DNA from: Myxococcaceae bacterium
GTDB taxonomy: Bacteria; Myxococcota; Myxococcia; Myxococcales; Myxococcaceae
DNA length: 50,184 nucleotides
Reading direction: 5' to 3'
Assembly: GCA_016926755.1 (NCBI GenBank)
Contig: JAFGNZ010000243.1
Coordinates: 1-50,184 of the forward strand
Shown here piece by piece: positions 36,769-45,365 of the stretch (within the stretch, counting starts at the first letter, position 1; every line of letters begins with the position of its first letter). Below the pieces are notes generated by a model. That model was given only the letters and a program-made list of their open reading frames with translations, did no database searches and was not told the DNA's origin. A program made the translations under genes and the position numbers.

Positions 36769-37268
36769 GCCTGGGGCTGCTCGAGCGACACGGGCAGCGC
36801 TTCGCGGCGCTGTCCGGCGCGGAGGAAGAGACGGCCTCCCTCGCCCTCCTCCAGCAGCTCACCGAGCTGGTAGTGGGCATCCCGGGAGAAGCGCGCCTTG
36901 GCTCGGCCGCGCTTCACCCGGCAGGAGAAGACGCCGTCCGGCTCCACCACGAGCGTGGCCGGCTCGAGCGCCTCGGCGGTGCGGTCGCTCAGGCGAATGG
37001 ACACGCGTTCGTCTGGGGTGACATCCACCGTGCGAACCTCATAGGCGGCGTCCTCCACCTGGACGTAGCACCAGTCCTTGCCGATGCGGAGCTGGTAGCG
37101 CCCGTCGTCTTCGAGCACCAGGGAGGTGTTGAAGAGCTCGATGATCTTCGGGTGCTCGATGGGCTCCTCGTCGTGCCACCAGCGCAGGGCCTTGTCGAGG
37201 CGGATGCCGCTGTCCTCGCGCGTGTGCCAGCGCTTGCCGAAGGGGGGCTGACCGGTGGGCGGTTGCAT
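36765..37268 (-). CDS. DUF1285-like protein
   Basis: 167 residues, soluble. Matches the DUF1285 style: [32 protein letters not shown], then [37 protein letters not shown]1285 is a conserved domain of unknown function. The C-terminal part adds [26 protein letters not shown]. Ends at the recA stop (4-base convergent overlap). No partner gene on its strand nearby: the membrane protein gene follows 54 bases downstream of its start side. Confidence 0.65.
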
Positions 37269-37322
37269 GACACTCCTTATGTGCGCGCACCGGCCGGCGG
37301 AATCAAGCCCACTGGCCGGCGG

Positions 37323-38843
37323 CTACCAGTTCCGGACGTACTCCGTGTAGCCGCGGAAGGCCACCGCGCCCCAGACGTTCACCAGCACGCCGAGCGCCAC
37401 GGCGGACAGCACGAGCCGGCTGCGCAGCGACCAGCCACCGATGGCGAAGAGCAGCAGCAGGTAGGGCGTGTAGTCCAGGCTGAAGCGGAAGCCGAACTGC
37501 ATGTAGCCGGTGTTCTGGTAGAAGAGCCCCGGCAGCGCGCACACCGCCACGGTGAGCCACAGCGGCCAGTGCAGCCGCGGGCGCGTCTTCGGGATGAGGA
37601 GGAAGACGAGCAGCGGCAGTGTCAGCAGCAGCGTCAGCCCATGCGGGTCGTACCCCAGCTCCAGCGGGTTCAGGGACACGCGGGGCAGCTTGAGGAAGGC
37701 CGCCTCCAGGTTGCGCTGGAGGTAGGAGAAGTCGAACAGCCCGTACCGGTCGATGTCCGCGTTGACGCGGTTGTTGAAGAGGAACGCGTGGCCGAACTCG
37801 CCGGGCTTGCCGAAGCGGTAGAGGTTGTAGGCCGCGGCGAGCAGGCCGAGCGGCGCGGCGCCCAGGGCGAAGAGGCCCAGCTTGCGCGCCGCCGGCTTCC
37901 AGCTCGTCACCAGGGCGCGGAGCTGCTCGCGCCGGTTCGGGCCCGGACATAGCGCCTCCATCACGAAGAAGAGGCCCGCGAAGAGCAGCGGCGTCCGCGT
38001 GAGCGTGGCCATGGAGAAGAAGACTCCCGCGAGCACCGGGCGGTGCGCTCGGACGGCGTTGCGCACGTAGAGGAAGGTGAGCGCCACGCCCATCACCTCC
38101 GCGCTGAACCACACCTCTCCGCGGATGGCGCAGTAGAAGAAGAGCGTGCCGAAGGCGAGGATGAGCGAGAGCGCGATGTTCTCGTTGCGCTCCCGCGCCG
38201 TCTCTCCCTCCTTCGCCAGGGAGCGCAGCAGCGAGTAGAAGAGCGCCACCGCCAGCGCGCCGATGATCACCCCGAACGAGGTGTCATTGAACTGGTAGCC
38301 GTGCAGCGCCACGAAGGGCAGCATCACCACCGCGGGGAATGACGGGAAGCTCACGTACCAGCGATCGCCCGGCAGCGGCCGACCCTCGCAGCGGACCTTC
38401 TCGCCCCCCACCCTGCGCACGCAGGCCCAGTCCTCCAGGTTGGGCAGCACCTCGGGGTCCACGTCCAGCCGCCCCTCCAGCCACGACTGGGCTTGATAGA
38501 TGAAGTGCGGGGCCGCGCTCTGGCGCAGGAAGCGCTGGGAGCTGAAGCTCGCCAGCACCACGAAGCTCACCAGGAAGAGCACCACCTCCACCCGGTACGC
38601 GGAGAGCCAGATGCGCACGGCTGCCCACGCCCCTTGCCCCGATGATGCCGGGGCGGGCACGGGTTGGCTCAACCTGTCTGGCAGCTCGACAGGCTGCGTG
38701 GGCCGCGGGGCCTCCGTCGTCTGGGGCGTGGCCTCGGCGGAAGCCGCGGGCGACGCGGGCTCGGCGGGTGGCGCCGCGGGAGCCGCCGAAGGAGCCTCGG
38801 TGGAGGAAGGGGCCTTCTTGGAGCGCTTGGACTTGCGGCTCAT
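37323..38843 (-). CDS. Polytopic membrane protein, glycosyltransferase-C-like
   Basis: 506 residues. A 70-residue Ser/Pro/Ala/Lys N-terminal tail (MSRKSKRSKKAPSSTEAPS) precedes about ten membrane helices starting at VEVVLFLVSFVVLAS. A hydrophilic segment with RWYVSFPSFP and RRVGGEKVRCEGRPLP lies after the first helix, and a region NNRVNADIDRYGLFDFSYLQ lies late, as in lipid-linked sugar transferases of the GT-C fold. I cannot see a clear catalytic motif, so this is only a likeness of topology. The ATG overlaps the cinA stop by 4 bases, so the two may be translated in coupling. Confidence 0.6.
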   Translation of the reverse strand: MSRKSKRSKKAPSSTEAPSAAPAAPPAEPASPAASAEATPQTTEAPRPTQPVELPDRLSQPVPAPASSGQGAWAAVRIWLSAYRVEVVLFLVSFVVLASFSSQRFLRQSAAPHFIYQAQSWLEGRLDVDPEVLPNLEDWACVRRVGGEKVRCEGRPLPGDRWYVSFPSFPAVVMLPFVALHGYQFNDTSFGVIIGALAVALFYSLLRSLAKEGETARERNENIALSLILAFGTLFFYCAIRGEVWFSAEVMGVALTFLYVRNAVRAHRPVLAGVFFSMATLTRTPLLFAGLFFVMEALCPGPNRREQLRALVTSWKPAARKLGLFALGAAPLGLLAAAYNLYRFGKPGEFGHAFLFNNRVNADIDRYGLFDFSYLQRNLEAAFLKLPRVSLNPLELGYDPHGLTLLLTLPLLVFLLIPKTRPRLHWPLWLTVAVCALPGLFYQNTGYMQFGFRFSLDYTPYLLLLFAIGGWSLRSRLVLSAVALGVLVNVWGAVAFRGYTEYVRNW

Positions 38844-40105
38844 GGACTGGAGGGCTCCGCGAGCAGGCGCTGGCGCAGCAGCTCGAGCGCGTAGGAGGCG
38901 GCGAACAGGCGCACGCGATCACGATCACCAGAGATGGAGTAGCGCCCGCAGACGGTGGAACGCCCCTCCGACGCGAGCGCGCAGTAGACGGTGCCCACCG
39001 GATCCTCCGCCGTGCCGCCGGTGGGCCCCGCATAGCCGGTCACCGAGATGCCATGGGTGGTGCCGACGGCGACGCGCACGCCCTCGGCCATCGCGATGGC
39101 CGTCTCGCGTGACACGGCGGTGTGGCGGGCAAGCAGCTCGGGGGACACTCCCGCCCAGGCCATCTTCATCTTCTCCGAATAGGTCACCGCCCCCCCGATG
39201 AAGAAGTTGCTCGCCCCCGACACGGCGGTGAGCTGCTGGGCGATGAGTCCTCCCGTACAGCTCTCCGCGGTGGACAGCGTGCCCCCTGTCCGTGTCAGCA
39301 GCTTCGCGAGCGCTGGTGCGTACTCCTCGTCATCGGCACCGAAGATGGCCGTGCCCAGCACCTCCCGGCTGGCGGCCTCGGCGGCGGCCAGGGCTGAATC
39401 GGCCTCGGCCTGCGTGGGAGCGGTCGCCATCAGCTTGAGGTGGTTCTCCGGGGCATGGGTGCGGAAGCCGAACACCACCCGGGGGTGCCGCGCCACCAGC
39501 CCGGACACCTTCGCGTCGAGCTGCGACTCGGGGATGCCCACCGTGCGCAGCAGCCGGAAGGCCCGGTACACGCGCTCCGGATCGCGCTCCAGGGCCGCAC
39601 GGATGCGCGGCAGCACCTCGCCCTCCGCCAGGGCTCTGTACTCGCGCGGCACGCCCGGGACGAAGAAGAGCTGGCAGCGCCCCAGCCGGAGGAGGACCAT
39701 GGGCGCGGAGCCCATCGGGTTCTGGACCACCTCGGCGCCCTGGGGGACCCTCGCCATGCGGAAGACCGCCGGCGTCAGGGGGATGGTGAGCTTCGCGTAG
39801 CGCGCGCGTAGCCACTCCACCACCTGGGGGTGCTCCACCAGGGGGACGCCCGCCGCGGCGGCGGCACACTCCAGCGTGAAGTCATCACTCGTGGGGCCCA
39901 GCCCACCCGAGACGAGCACCACATCCGCGCGGGAGGCCACCTCCAACAGGGCATGGGTGATGTCCGGGCGGACGTCCCCGACGAGCAGGATACGCTCCAC
40001 CTTCACGCCCAGCTCGAAGAGCCGAGCCTCGAACCAGGGGCTGTTGGTGTCCGTGATGAGGCCGGTGACGAGCTCGTCACCGGTGCACAGCAGCTCGACG
40101 CGCAT
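38840..40105 (-). CDS. cinA: CinA, competence/damage-inducible protein with NMN amidohydrolase domain
   Basis: 421 residues. N-terminal molybdopterin-binding-like domain (COG1058; MRVELLCTGDELVTGLITDTN, VLVSGGLGPTSDDFT) that has ADP-ribose pyrophosphatase activity in family members, and C-terminal nicotinamide-nucleotide amidase domain (COG1546; GGTLSTAESCTGGLIAQQLTAVSGAS, TYSEKMKMAWAGVSPELL). CinA recycles pyridine nucleotides and is linked to recA in many bacteria. Here recA lies about 2.1 kb away with two other genes between, not in one operon. Upstream gap to pssA is 74 bases. Complete protein, no frameshift. Confidence 0.93.
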   Translation of the reverse strand: MRVELLCTGDELVTGLITDTNSPWFEARLFELGVKVERILLVGDVRPDITHALLEVASRADVVLVSGGLGPTSDDFTLECAAAAAGVPLVEHPQVVEWLRARYAKLTIPLTPAVFRMARVPQGAEVVQNPMGSAPMVLLRLGRCQLFFVPGVPREYRALAEGEVLPRIRAALERDPERVYRAFRLLRTVGIPESQLDAKVSGLVARHPRVVFGFRTHAPENHLKLMATAPTQAEADSALAAAEAASREVLGTAIFGADDEEYAPALAKLLTRTGGTLSTAESCTGGLIAQQLTAVSGASNFFIGGAVTYSEKMKMAWAGVSPELLARHTAVSRETAIAMAEGVRVAVGTTHGISVTGYAGPTGGTAEDPVGTVYCALASEGRSTVCGRYSISGDRDRVRLFAASYALELLRQRLLAEPSSP

Positions 40106-40179
40106 GGGCGCAGCATCCTAGCGGCACTGCCCTGCCCCGGCACGTCCTGAGGAGAAGCGCCGCGGCGCCCCGGCCCGAC

Positions 40180-41034
40180 TCAGGAGCCAGAGGCCTCCTG
40201 CTCCACGTCCTCCGAGTCATCCTCGTCGTCGTCCTCCTCGGCGAGCACGACGGCGGCGGCCGCCACCCCGGCGCTGGCTCCCACCTTCCGCGCGACCAGC
40301 CGCTTGCGCACCAGGAACGCGGACTCGATGAGCCCCATGGCCAGGTATGCGGCGGAGTACGCCACCAGCACATAGGCCGGGCGGAGCTGGATGGCGATGG
40401 CCAGGCCGCTCATCACCACCAGCATGAAGGCGAGCGCGGACTTCTTCGAGAGGCGCAGGTCCTTGAAGGTGCGGTAGCGCACCGTGGACACCATCAGCAG
40501 CGACAGCAGCACCACCATCGCCGCGACGGGCCCCTGCACCGAGTGCACCGGCGGCGCCTCGAAGAGCGCGTGGTGGGTGATGATCATCGACACCAGCACG
40601 CCCGCGGCCAGGGGGATGGGCAGGCCGACGAAGAAGTTCCCGCCGCCGCCATGGGGGTTGCGCATGGCCAGCACGTTGAACCGCGCCAGCCGCAGCGCGC
40701 CGCACGCCGCGAAGGCAAAGGAGATCAGCAGGCCCAGGAAGCCCAGGGGCGCCAGCGCCCACTTGTAGACCAGGAGGGCAGGCGCCGCGCCGAAGGACAC
40801 CACGTCCGCCAGGCTGTCGAGCTGCATCCCGAAGTCGCTCTGCGTCTTGGTCAGCCGGGCGACGCGACCGTCAAACCCGTCGAAGAACATGGCGAAGAGG
40901 ATGGCCAGCGCCGCCTGATAGAGGTGGACAGGCGTTGCCTCTCCGGCGCACAGCGTTATGGCGTAGAAGCCACAGAAGATGGAGGTGACCGTGAAGAGGT
41001 TGGGCAGCACGAACATCAGTTTCCGCAGCTTCAT
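40180..41034 (-). CDS. pssA: CDP-diacylglycerol-serine O-phosphatidyltransferase
   Basis: 284 residues from the ATG at 41034. Membrane enzyme that makes phosphatidylserine from CDP-diacylglycerol and serine, precursor of phosphatidylethanolamine. The CDP-alcohol phosphotransferase motif is intact: Asp55-Gly56-x2-Ala59-Arg60-x8-Gly69-x3-Asp73-x3-Asp77. The start MKLRKLMFVLPNLFTVTSIFCGFYAIT and SLADVVSFGAAPALL region are typical of type II PssA. The C-terminal end is unusually acidic (EEDDDEDDSEDVEQEASGS). A longer frame upstream overlaps the hydrolase on the opposite strand and is not coding. Confidence 0.93.
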   Translation of the reverse strand: MKLRKLMFVLPNLFTVTSIFCGFYAITLCAGEATPVHLYQAALAILFAMFFDGFDGRVARLTKTQSDFGMQLDSLADVVSFGAAPALLVYKWALAPLGFLGLLISFAFAACGALRLARFNVLAMRNPHGGGGNFFVGLPIPLAAGVLVSMIITHHALFEAPPVHSVQGPVAAMVVLLSLLMVSTVRYRTFKDLRLSKKSALAFMLVVMSGLAIAIQLRPAYVLVAYSAAYLAMGLIESAFLVRKRLVARKVGASAGVAAAAVVLAEEDDDEDDSEDVEQEASGS

Positions 41035-41124
41035 CGGGTGCCTCTCTCTCCTGATGCCCGTTCGCGCTTGCACGGCGGGGTGAACGGACCATAGCAAGGT
41101 TTTATTGCTGCCAAGGAGGGCTGG

Positions 41125-42282
41125 ATGGATCTGGACCCATGGATGCTCTGGGGGCTGCTGCTCCTCCTGGCCTTCGTTCTTGGAAATGTCCTCTGGGTCC
41201 TGGGGGTTCGCCGCCTCTACCGTCCGCGTACAGCCCCACCGCAACTGCTGCGCGCGCGCTGCCAGGATGGGTGGGAGCTTGCCGTTCATGCTCGCCGGGC
41301 CCCCCAGCGGCGCTTCGAGGAGCCCGTGCTGCTGTGCCATGGGCTGGCCGCCAACCGCTTCACCTTCGACTTCGCGCCTCCGTACTCCGTGGCCCACTAC
41401 CTGGCCGAGGCGGGCTTCGACTGCTTCAGCGTGGAGTGGCGCGGCACGGGGCACTCGCGCCGCCCACCCAAGGACCGGCGGTTCACGGACTTCACGGTGG
41501 ATGATCACATCCTCCAGGACGCGCCCGCCCTGCTGGAGCTGGCGCTGAAGGAGACGGGGGCGAAGCGGGCCTTCTGGCTGGGGCACTCGCTGGGCGCGCT
41601 GGTGGGGTACGCCACGGCGCAGGGTCCCCACGGACACCAGCTCGCGGGGCTGCTCGCGCTGGGCGCGCCCGTCTTCCTCAAGTCCGAGCCGCTCCTGCGC
41701 TCGCTGGTGGGCCTGGGGGTACGCGCCGCGTGGCCAGCGCGCCTGCGGCAGGAGTGGATGAGCGCCACCTTCGCGCCCCTGCTCGGCTACGTCACCCTGC
41801 CCCTGTCCGATCTGCTGGTGAACCCCGAGCACATTCCCCCCGCCATCCAGCGGCAGGTGTTCGCCAACATGTTGTCCTCCATGAGCCGCAAGGTGCTCCT
41901 CCAGTTCCGCGACTGGATCGAGAACGACACGTTCCGCTCCTACGACGGCAAGGTGGACTGGCGCGCCGGCATGTCCCGCCTCACCCTCCCCATGCTCGTG
42001 ATGGGCGGCAGCAGCGACCGGCTGGCCACCGCGGAGAACGTCCGCAAGCAGTACGAGCTGCTCACCTCCTCCTCGGACCGCACGCTCCACGTCTTCGGCC
42101 GCGACCGCGGGGACAAGATGGACTACGGCCACGGGGATCTCATGTTCGGCACGGGAGCGCCGCTGGAGGTCTACCCGCTCATCCGCACCTGGCTGGAGGC
42201 TCGCGCGACGCCACGGCGCCACCCCACGGCCGCGCACGGGGAGCGCGTAGAGTCAGGGGGACTTCTCGACGCAGGGAGCTGA
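41125..42282 (+). CDS. Alpha/beta-hydrolase (lipase/PhaC-like)
   Basis: 385 residues. N-terminal hydrophobic helix (about 7-28; WGLLLLLAFVLGNVLWVLG) likely anchors it in the membrane. The hydrolase fold has an HG oxyanion site (CHGLAANRF, His72), nucleophile elbow GHSLG with Ser155, Asp298 (GGSSDRLAT) and His336 (DYGHGDLMFG), so the catalytic triad is complete. AAGGAGG precedes the ATG at good spacing. It is divergent from pssA, 90 bases apart. Substrate (lipid ester or thioester) unknown. Its last 30 bases overlap the convergent beta-helix gene. Confidence 0.85.
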   Translation: MDLDPWMLWGLLLLLAFVLGNVLWVLGVRRLYRPRTAPPQLLRARCQDGWELAVHARRAPQRRFEEPVLLCHGLAANRFTFDFAPPYSVAHYLAEAGFDCFSVEWRGTGHSRRPPKDRRFTDFTVDDHILQDAPALLELALKETGAKRAFWLGHSLGALVGYATAQGPHGHQLAGLLALGAPVFLKSEPLLRSLVGLGVRAAWPARLRQEWMSATFAPLLGYVTLPLSDLLVNPEHIPPAIQRQVFANMLSSMSRKVLLQFRDWIENDTFRSYDGKVDWRAGMSRLTLPMLVMGGSSDRLATAENVRKQYELLTSSSDRTLHVFGRDRGDKMDYGHGDLMFGTGAPLEVYPLIRTWLEARATPRRHPTAAHGERVESGGLLDAGS

Positions 42283-43683
42283 CAGGCCCCGGAGATCCTC
42301 CGCCTTCAAGCGCCCCAGGCGCACCCGCGTCGCGCCCTCGCACTCCGCCCAGACGAGGCCCTCCGACAGCCCGCTCGCGGTGAGCACGTCCGCTGACACC
42401 TCCCCGTCCCTCAGCACCGCCAGCGCGGCGCCCCCCGTGTCACGCACCTCCAGCCCCACGGCCTTCACCCGCGCGAGCGTCTCCACCGCCAGCCCCGCCT
42501 GCTGGCACTTGATGAGCGTCACGTCGCGCAGCTCCACCTCCGCGCCTTGCGCCGCCAGCACCCCCGCACCTGGAGCCTCGCGCACCTCCACCGCCTCGAT
42601 GTCCGCCTTCACCCCGCGCAGATGCAGGCCATCCCCCGTGAAGCGCTCCGACGAGCGCATCCGCGTGATGCTCCCGTTGCGCGCGCGCAGCCGCCCGTTG
42701 GTGGCCACCACCCCATAGCCGTCCGCGCTGTCCACCCGGAAGCCCCACACCTCCAGATCCGAGCCCACGAGCTGCAGCGCCCCGAAGCTCCCGCTCTCGC
42801 GCACCTGGAGCTCCTCGAGCCGCCCTGTGGAGCGGGTGAGCCCCAGCCCCGCCCGCTCCGCGCGCACGGAGGTGAACCCCCGCACCCGCAGCTTCGCGCC
42901 GCTGCTCGCCAGCCCGTACTCGTGGCCGTGGACGGACACCTCTTCGAGCTCCAGCGCCCCATCACGCACCAGCAGCCCCGCCCCCCGCCCCCCCGCTACC
43001 GTCACCCGCCGCAGCCGCACCCGCCCGCCCTCCTGGTCCAGCCCCATCACCGCCCCCTCGAAGCGAACCCCCTCCAGCTCCGCCTCCGCGCCACCGCTCA
43101 CGCGCAGCCCCCTGCGCCACGGCCCCGTGAAGGTGCTCTCCTTCACCTCCGCGGTGGCCCGCCCCTCCAGGGAGACCCCCACCGTCTCCGAGAGGCTCGC
43201 CTCGCAGCGAACCCCCTTCGCCACCAGCCGCCCCCCCGTCAGCCGTGCCGCGCCCTCTCGCTGCCCACTGAACGCCACCCCCTCGAGCCTCAGCCCGCCA
43301 GACGCCTCCACTCCCCAGCCCCCGCCCTGGAGCGCCAGCTGCTCGAGCGTGGCTCCCGCCTCCGTCCGCACCACCGGCTCCCGCCCCTCCACGTACAGCA
43401 CCGTGCTCGCCCCCACCCCCACCAGGCGGGCCCCCTTGGGCAGCACGAAGGGCCCCGGGTACAGCCCGGGGGCGATGTGCACGGTGGGCAGAGGACGCAC
43501 GGCCAGCCCCTCCCCCAGGGTCCGGAACGGCCGCTCCCGCGTGCCGTCCCCGGACTCCCACCGTGCTCCATCCACCCACACCTCGGCGCCCGGAGGGGAA
43601 CGCACCGGTGGGGTCGGCGAGGAGGCGGGTACTCGGTAGGCGCCGATCAGCAGCAGCACGAAGAGGAGGGGGCGCGGGCTCAT
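42253..43683 (-). CDS. Exported right-handed beta-helix protein
   Basis: 476 residues. A signal peptide-like start (MSPRPLLFVLLLIGAYRV) without lipobox; then repeats of about 22-24 residues of the parallel beta-helix type running through residues 60-450. Visible rungs include LVGVGASTVLYVEGREPVVR, LRLEGVAFSGQREGAARLTG and LRVRGFTSVRAERAGLGLTR. The folding pattern is that of pectate-lyase-like or NosD-like proteins, but I see no catalytic cluster. A polymer-binding or surface role is possible. It ends in an overlap of 30 bases with the alpha/beta-hydrolase. Confidence 0.7.
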   Translation of the reverse strand: MSPRPLLFVLLLIGAYRVPASSPTPPVRSPPGAEVWVDGARWESGDGTRERPFRTLGEGLAVRPLPTVHIAPGLYPGPFVLPKGARLVGVGASTVLYVEGREPVVRTEAGATLEQLALQGGGWGVEASGGLRLEGVAFSGQREGAARLTGGRLVAKGVRCEASLSETVGVSLEGRATAEVKESTFTGPWRRGLRVSGGAEAELEGVRFEGAVMGLDQEGGRVRLRRVTVAGGRGAGLLVRDGALELEEVSVHGHEYGLASSGAKLRVRGFTSVRAERAGLGLTRSTGRLEELQVRESGSFGALQLVGSDLEVWGFRVDSADGYGVVATNGRLRARNGSITRMRSSERFTGDGLHLRGVKADIEAVEVREAPGAGVLAAQGAEVELRDVTLIKCQQAGLAVETLARVKAVGLEVRDTGGAALAVLRDGEVSADVLTASGLSEGLVWAECEGATRVRLGRLKAEDLRGLSAPCVEKSP

Positions 43684-43996
43684 GGGGCCCCCACTCTAGC
43701 CCCACGTCCGCCGTGCCAACGGATCAGCCCTGGCGCGCAAGCGATCGAAACCACACAACAAATCCAGCCCACGCGATCACAATCCCTCTCAATGAATGGC
43801 ACAGGCCGCGTGTGACGCTGTATCGGATTTCGCGATCATTTCTCCTCTACGCCAGATGTCTCAGTCGTCAATTTTCCGATCAGGGGCCGATTTTCAGCCG
43901 CGCGCTCGAGGTCTATCATTGACAGGGAAAAGAGCGATTTGTTACCAACCACAACCAGATTCCGGTTCAAGCCAGACAACCCGGACGGAGGGGCGA
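43684..43996. other. Intergenic region upstream of the HU/IHF gene (313 bases)
   Basis: Noticeably AT-richer than its surroundings (for example AATTTTCCGATC, ATTTCTCC, GAAAAGAGCGATTTGTTACC). Divergent promoter region for the beta-helix gene and the HU-like gene. Apart from the predicted HU promoter I find nothing; frames open across it have no coding support. Confidence 0.6.
43919..43948 (+). promoter_or_regulatory. Predicted promoter of the HU/IHF gene
   Basis: Perfect TTGACA at 43919-43924, then TACCAA at 43943-43948 after 18 bases. The -10 is weak (3 of 6) but the -35 is ideal and the setting is AT-rich. About 49 bases before the ATG. Confidence 0.45.
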
Positions 43997-44266
43997 ATGA
44001 CCAAGGCAGAGCTCGTGGAGGCGGTGGCTGCGCAGTCCAGGCTGACGAAGAAATCCGCAGCCGAGATCATCGACATCGTCTTCAGCAACATCGGCAAGGC
44101 GGTGAAGAAGGACTCGCGCTTCAGCTATCCCGGCTTCGGGACCTGGTCGGTCCGCTCGCGCAAGGCGCGGAAGATCCGCAACCCCCAGACCAACGAGATG
44201 ATGAAGCTGAAGGCCTCGAAGACCATCGGCTTCCGCCCGGCCAAGGAGCTGAAGGGCTCGCTGTAA
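43997..44266 (+). CDS. HU/IHF-family DNA-bending protein
   Basis: 89 residues, normal length. The ATG at 43997 follows GGAGGGG. Nucleoid protein: MTKAELVEAVAAQSRLTKKSAAEIIDIVFSNI (dimer helices), then SRFSYPGFGTWSVRSRKARKIRNPQTNEMMKLKASKTIGFRPAKELKGSL. The Arg/Lys-rich beta-arm with RNPQTNE and the Pro at the arm tip (NPQT) match HU/IHF binding to the minor groove. It is one of several HU-like paralogues that myxobacteria have; which role it fills is undecided. Nothing else on its strand is near. Confidence 0.93.
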   Translation: MTKAELVEAVAAQSRLTKKSAAEIIDIVFSNIGKAVKKDSRFSYPGFGTWSVRSRKARKIRNPQTNEMMKLKASKTIGFRPAKELKGSL

Positions 44267-44276
44267 CCCGAAGCCC

Positions 44277-44309
44277 GCCCCTGGAGCGGCGGTCAGCACC
44301 CTCAGGGGC
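44277..44309. terminator. Hairpin between the HU and M23 genes
   Basis: GCCCCTG (44277-44283) pairs with CAGGGGC (44303-44309) around a 19-base loop, between two convergent stops and overlapping the M23 stop codon. Can act on both strands; no U-run. Confidence 0.45.
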
Positions 44310-45333
44310 GTCGTCCTACCGGGCGGCGCCCCTTGGCGTTTCCGGCCCGCGGCGCTTCCTGAGCGGACACGGGGCCGAGCTCCACCACCCCATCATCCTC
44401 TCTCACCTCGTCGAGCGGATCCTTCGGCCTGCCGTCCTTCCACAGCTCGAAGTGCAGGTGCACCCCGGTGGCCAATCCGGTGTCACCGGCGAGCCCCACC
44501 ACATCCCCTCGCTCGACGATCTCGCCCGGCGCCACCAGCACCCGCGAGAGGTGGCTGTAGCGGGTGAAGACCCGCGGCGCGTGCTGGATCTCCACCTGGT
44601 AGCCATGGTTGCCGTTCCACCCGGCGTTCAGCACCACGCCCGCCGCCGAGGCGGCCACGGCCTGCCCCCGCCTCGCGGCGAGATCCACGCCCAGGTGATC
44701 CCTGGCCTCTCCCAGGATCGGGTGCTCCCGCGCCCCGAAGTGGCTCGTCACGGAGACGGGGGCGATGGGCCAGGTGAAGCGCGGCACCTGGCGGATCGTC
44801 TGCACCATCAGGCGCCGGACATCCGACATCCGCGCCGTGAGCTCGCCCACCTGCGTCATCACCGTCTCGGCGAGAGCCTGAGGAATGTCACCGTAGAGCC
44901 GCGCGTCCTCCTCCAGCTCCGCCTCCAGCGTCACCCGGGCGCGGACGATGTCCAGCGCGGAGGTCTTCTCCGCCGGGCGGCTCAGGAAGGCCTCCAGGGA
45001 GCCATTCACCCCTTCCCAGTTCTTCACCTGCTCGGCAGGCATGGGGCTGCCCCGCTCCACCTGCCGGCGGTACGCCCGGGCCCGGTTGACGAACGCGGTG
45101 AGCGCGGCCTGCAGCTCCGGAGAGGTGCGCGCGGTGGGCAGCTCCTTGCCTGGCGCGGTGATGGTGCGCGGCTTGCGCTTCAACCGGACGGGCGCGGGGG
45201 CAGCCGCCGCTTCAGGCGCGGGCGCCTCCGAGCGAGGCGCGAACGCTTCTTCGAAGCTCACCTTGCCCTCCGAGCGCGGCGTGGCGCACGCGGCGAGCAG
45301 GGCGAGCACTGAGAGGGAGGCAAGGCGAAGCAA
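44302..45333 (-). CDS. M23 family metallopeptidase lipoprotein (LytM-like)
   Basis: 343 residues. Lipobox L13-A14-A15-C16 predicts a lipoprotein. An Ala/Pro linker and a helical, coiled-coil-like stretch (about 70-180) precede the LytM domain (about 190-310). Zinc site: His213-x3-Asp217 (DHLGVD), His292-x-His294 (VHLHFE) and the catalytic His261 (YSHLS). All ligands are intact, so it should be an active peptidoglycan endopeptidase rather than a degenerate NlpD/EnvC. The C-terminal tail is basic (RAGNAKGRRPVGRRP). Located convergent with the HU gene. Target bond unknown. Confidence 0.9.
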   Translation of the reverse strand: MLRLASLSVLALLAACATPRSEGKVSFEEAFAPRSEAPAPEAAAAPAPVRLKRKPRTITAPGKELPTARTSPELQAALTAFVNRARAYRRQVERGSPMPAEQVKNWEGVNGSLEAFLSRPAEKTSALDIVRARVTLEAELEEDARLYGDIPQALAETVMTQVGELTARMSDVRRLMVQTIRQVPRFTWPIAPVSVTSHFGAREHPILGEARDHLGVDLAARRGQAVAASAAGVVLNAGWNGNHGYQVEIQHAPRVFTRYSHLSRVLVAPGEIVERGDVVGLAGDTGLATGVHLHFELWKDGRPKDPLDEVREDDGVVELGPVSAQEAPRAGNAKGRRPVGRRP

Positions 45334-45365
45334 GGCCCCTGGAGCCTACCACGCCCGCCCCCGCG

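Noticed and set aside
41035-42237. Upstream extension of pssA
   Set aside because: Antisense to the alpha/beta-hydrolase; PssA starts with MKLRKLMFVLPNLF at 41034.
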